Assembly: GCA_916610825.1 (NCBI GenBank)
Contig: OU744447.1
Location: 36,511,024 to 36,575,023 of the forward strand
Direction of reading: 5' to 3'
DNA length: 64,000 nucleotides
From: Haliclystus octoradiatus
Lineage: Eukaryota; Cnidaria; Staurozoa; Stauromedusae; Haliclystidae
The notes under the pieces are model-generated. The model saw only the letters and a program-made list of their open reading frames with translations. It was not told the DNA's origin and searched no databases. A program made the position numbers and the translations under genes. Of this stretch, positions 62,418 through 64,000 are shown one piece after another. Numbering within the stretch: the first letter of the stretch is position 1; every line of letters begins with the position of its first letter.

Positions 62418-63494
62418 TGTTAATGTTTTATCTTACTTGAAACATAAAACAGTTCAAAATGTTTTATAAAACGACCAAAGCATGGTAGACAAGATTAGAT
62501 CAACAATCCGTGATCGCCAAGCGGCTATTCACGATAGGTCAGCCTCAGTATCAAAGCGAGGTATGTCATACAAACCCTTTTCCGATAATCATCCGACCAG
62601 CCGATATATCGGTATAAAATCCTCGTGATTTATCCAGTATATATCGGTGCAAATATGAAGAGATAATTTTTCGAGTGCCAGAATTTATATCATACCTTCC
62701 GGAATTATTTTTCATATCTTGAATTAGAATGAAATGTGGCTAAAAATTTAATCCTAAACTTTTATTTTTCTCCTCTGTGTCATACTGTAGCAACTTTTCT
62801 CAACATACAAACTCTCGTTTTGAATAAGAACATTTCATAAAAAGTTTCTAGAAATATCAGGCTGAAATCATCAACAAATCTCAATATAAGATATGATTTA
62901 CTCAGAATGCATATGACAATGAAATCATTGATCATTTCCAGGCTGTCACAAAGTGCGGGATCCTGGGAACCTGGTTCTCGGAAGGCCAGCACAAAATCAA
63001 AAGGTTTCCAATCTTATCATGAATGATTCTTATTCAAAATTTATTATTTTTGGATTTCATATATTTTGTGTTTTGAAATCCATGCATCTTGCTTCACATT
63101 AAGTCAAACTTCTAAAACTTTAAGATCAACTCTTCAAAACTATGAAGCCTTATAAATTCAATCCCAGAAGGTTTACAATCGAACAACACAGTTCCCAGAA
63201 GATCAAAACTTTTGTGACACCCTGATCAATTCATTTGAATATAAATGTTATTCCAGCATCACATGATTCTACCATATATAAGTCCAAGGTTGAATTTACA
63301 AAATCATACAATTTAGCCTAATTAGCAACGATAATGTAAAAATATTAAACAAATCTTTCATATCACACACTCATGCATGTACAACATTCTTAGTTAATCA
63401 AATCCAGTAAATGATATTGTAGCCCAGATACTGGTGATTGAGTTTTAATTACGTAGAACATTTATCAAATTAATTAGTTTCATTATAATTTTGT
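62418..63494. other. Upstream of gene D, nothing recognised
   Basis: Likely promoter side of gene D. No gene or named repeat was seen. Confidence 0.4.
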
Positions 63495-63855
63495 AACAAA
63501 TGACAGCGATAAAAACACGGGGTTTCATAACGTTTCCCATATCACGTTTTGTTTTGCTGTTGGCGCACACCTTCATCACTCTCACGGTTGAACTGTCCGG
63601 AACAGTCACCACACTTTCCGCGTTTTAAATAACTACAAAAACAAAACCGATTGTCTGATTTATGAAATGCTTACAATCAGGCGGATCAAGCCAATTTCCG
63701 TGCGATTGTATTTGATAATTTCCTTTGTAAACTCAAACTCTATATATTTGTAATTTTTTAAGTTGTATCTATTTATCTGATGATGTCATGAAGATATGAT
63801 ATGGCGAAACGTTATGAAATCCCGTGTTTTTTATCGCTGTCATTTGTTACAAATT
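63495..63855. mobile_element. TIR element with GTAACAAATGACAGCGATAA ends
   Basis: The left 63497-63550 and right 63800-63853 ends are inverted over about 50 bp with few mismatches. TTAATTAGTTTCAT occurs in the same orientation on both sides (about 63471 and 63874), possibly a target duplication with extra bases. Near the right end CTGATGATGTCATG and GGCGAAACG resemble a hammerhead core (see findings). Confidence 0.65.
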
Positions 63856-64000
63856 TAAGAAGCAAGAATTTATTAATTAGTTTCATGAGTATTTAATTCT
63901 AAAGGGTGTCTTATCAACTACTTCGCTTTCAAATAATTGATTGATTGTGATGTAAAATTAAAAAAAATGATTGTAAAAGCCAATCTGATATAAAATGACA

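Overview
This is an AT-rich animal genome segment. Evidence for a metazoan: spliced genes with GT-AG introns, a ShKT cysteine module, a P5B-type ATPase, a DUF229 sulfatase-like protein joined to a ricin-type lectin, a Tctex1-domain protein, and a dense load of SINEs, LINE fragments and short inverted-repeat DNA elements. It looks like an invertebrate, probably marine. I cannot name the phylum from sequence alone.

Layout. (1) 2.8-13.3 kb, minus strand: a secreted mosaic gene (gene A). I could reconstruct ten exons, several of them not obvious as long open frames. Every internal junction is phase 1. It has a signal peptide, Pro/Gln-rich exons, one ShKT exon and two exons rich in acidic Ser-Gly repeats like glycosaminoglycan attachment sites; the 3' end was not found. 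(2) 13.3-19.9 kb: a MITE, a 75/78-bp minisatellite that stays open in several frames, and a reverse-transcriptase fragment. (3) 19.9-26.3 kb, minus: gene B, one uninterrupted 2140-residue secreted acidic Ser/Gly/Asn-rich protein with a long poly-Asn tract written almost purely in AAC codons. Genes A and B share strand, secretion signal and SG-rich acidic composition, so they may be a small cluster of matrix or proteoglycan core proteins. (4) 26.3-31.2 kb: MITEs and a truncated LINE. (5) 31.2-37.3 kb, plus: gene C, a two-exon secreted protein; its 5.2-kb intron holds a palindromic element, a THAP pseudogene and a LINE piece. (6) 37.4-43.0 kb: a foldback element bounded by hammerhead-ribozyme folds, a decayed minus-strand LINE with nested SINE and MITEs, and a hAT-like element. 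(7) 43.7-47.0 kb, minus: an intact single-exon P5B ATPase. (8) 49.3-49.9 kb, plus: a Tctex1-domain protein. (9) 51.4-62.4 kb, minus: gene D, a type II membrane protein with ricin-like lectin and DUF229 regions; the usual sulfatase metal-binding motif is replaced, so it may be a pseudoenzyme. At least one linking exon is missing from my model. (10) 62.4-64 kb: a terminal-inverted-repeat element.

The least expected observation is the pair of outward-facing type I hammerhead folds at the two ends of the 37.4-38.7 kb foldback. One has a 9-bp stem I. In the other, stem I appears cut by a roughly 490-bp insertion. A related, weaker fold sits in a second palindromic family at 31.6 kb. Exon boundaries were read by eye from splice consensus and phase, and no similarity search was possible, so family names rest on recognised motifs.
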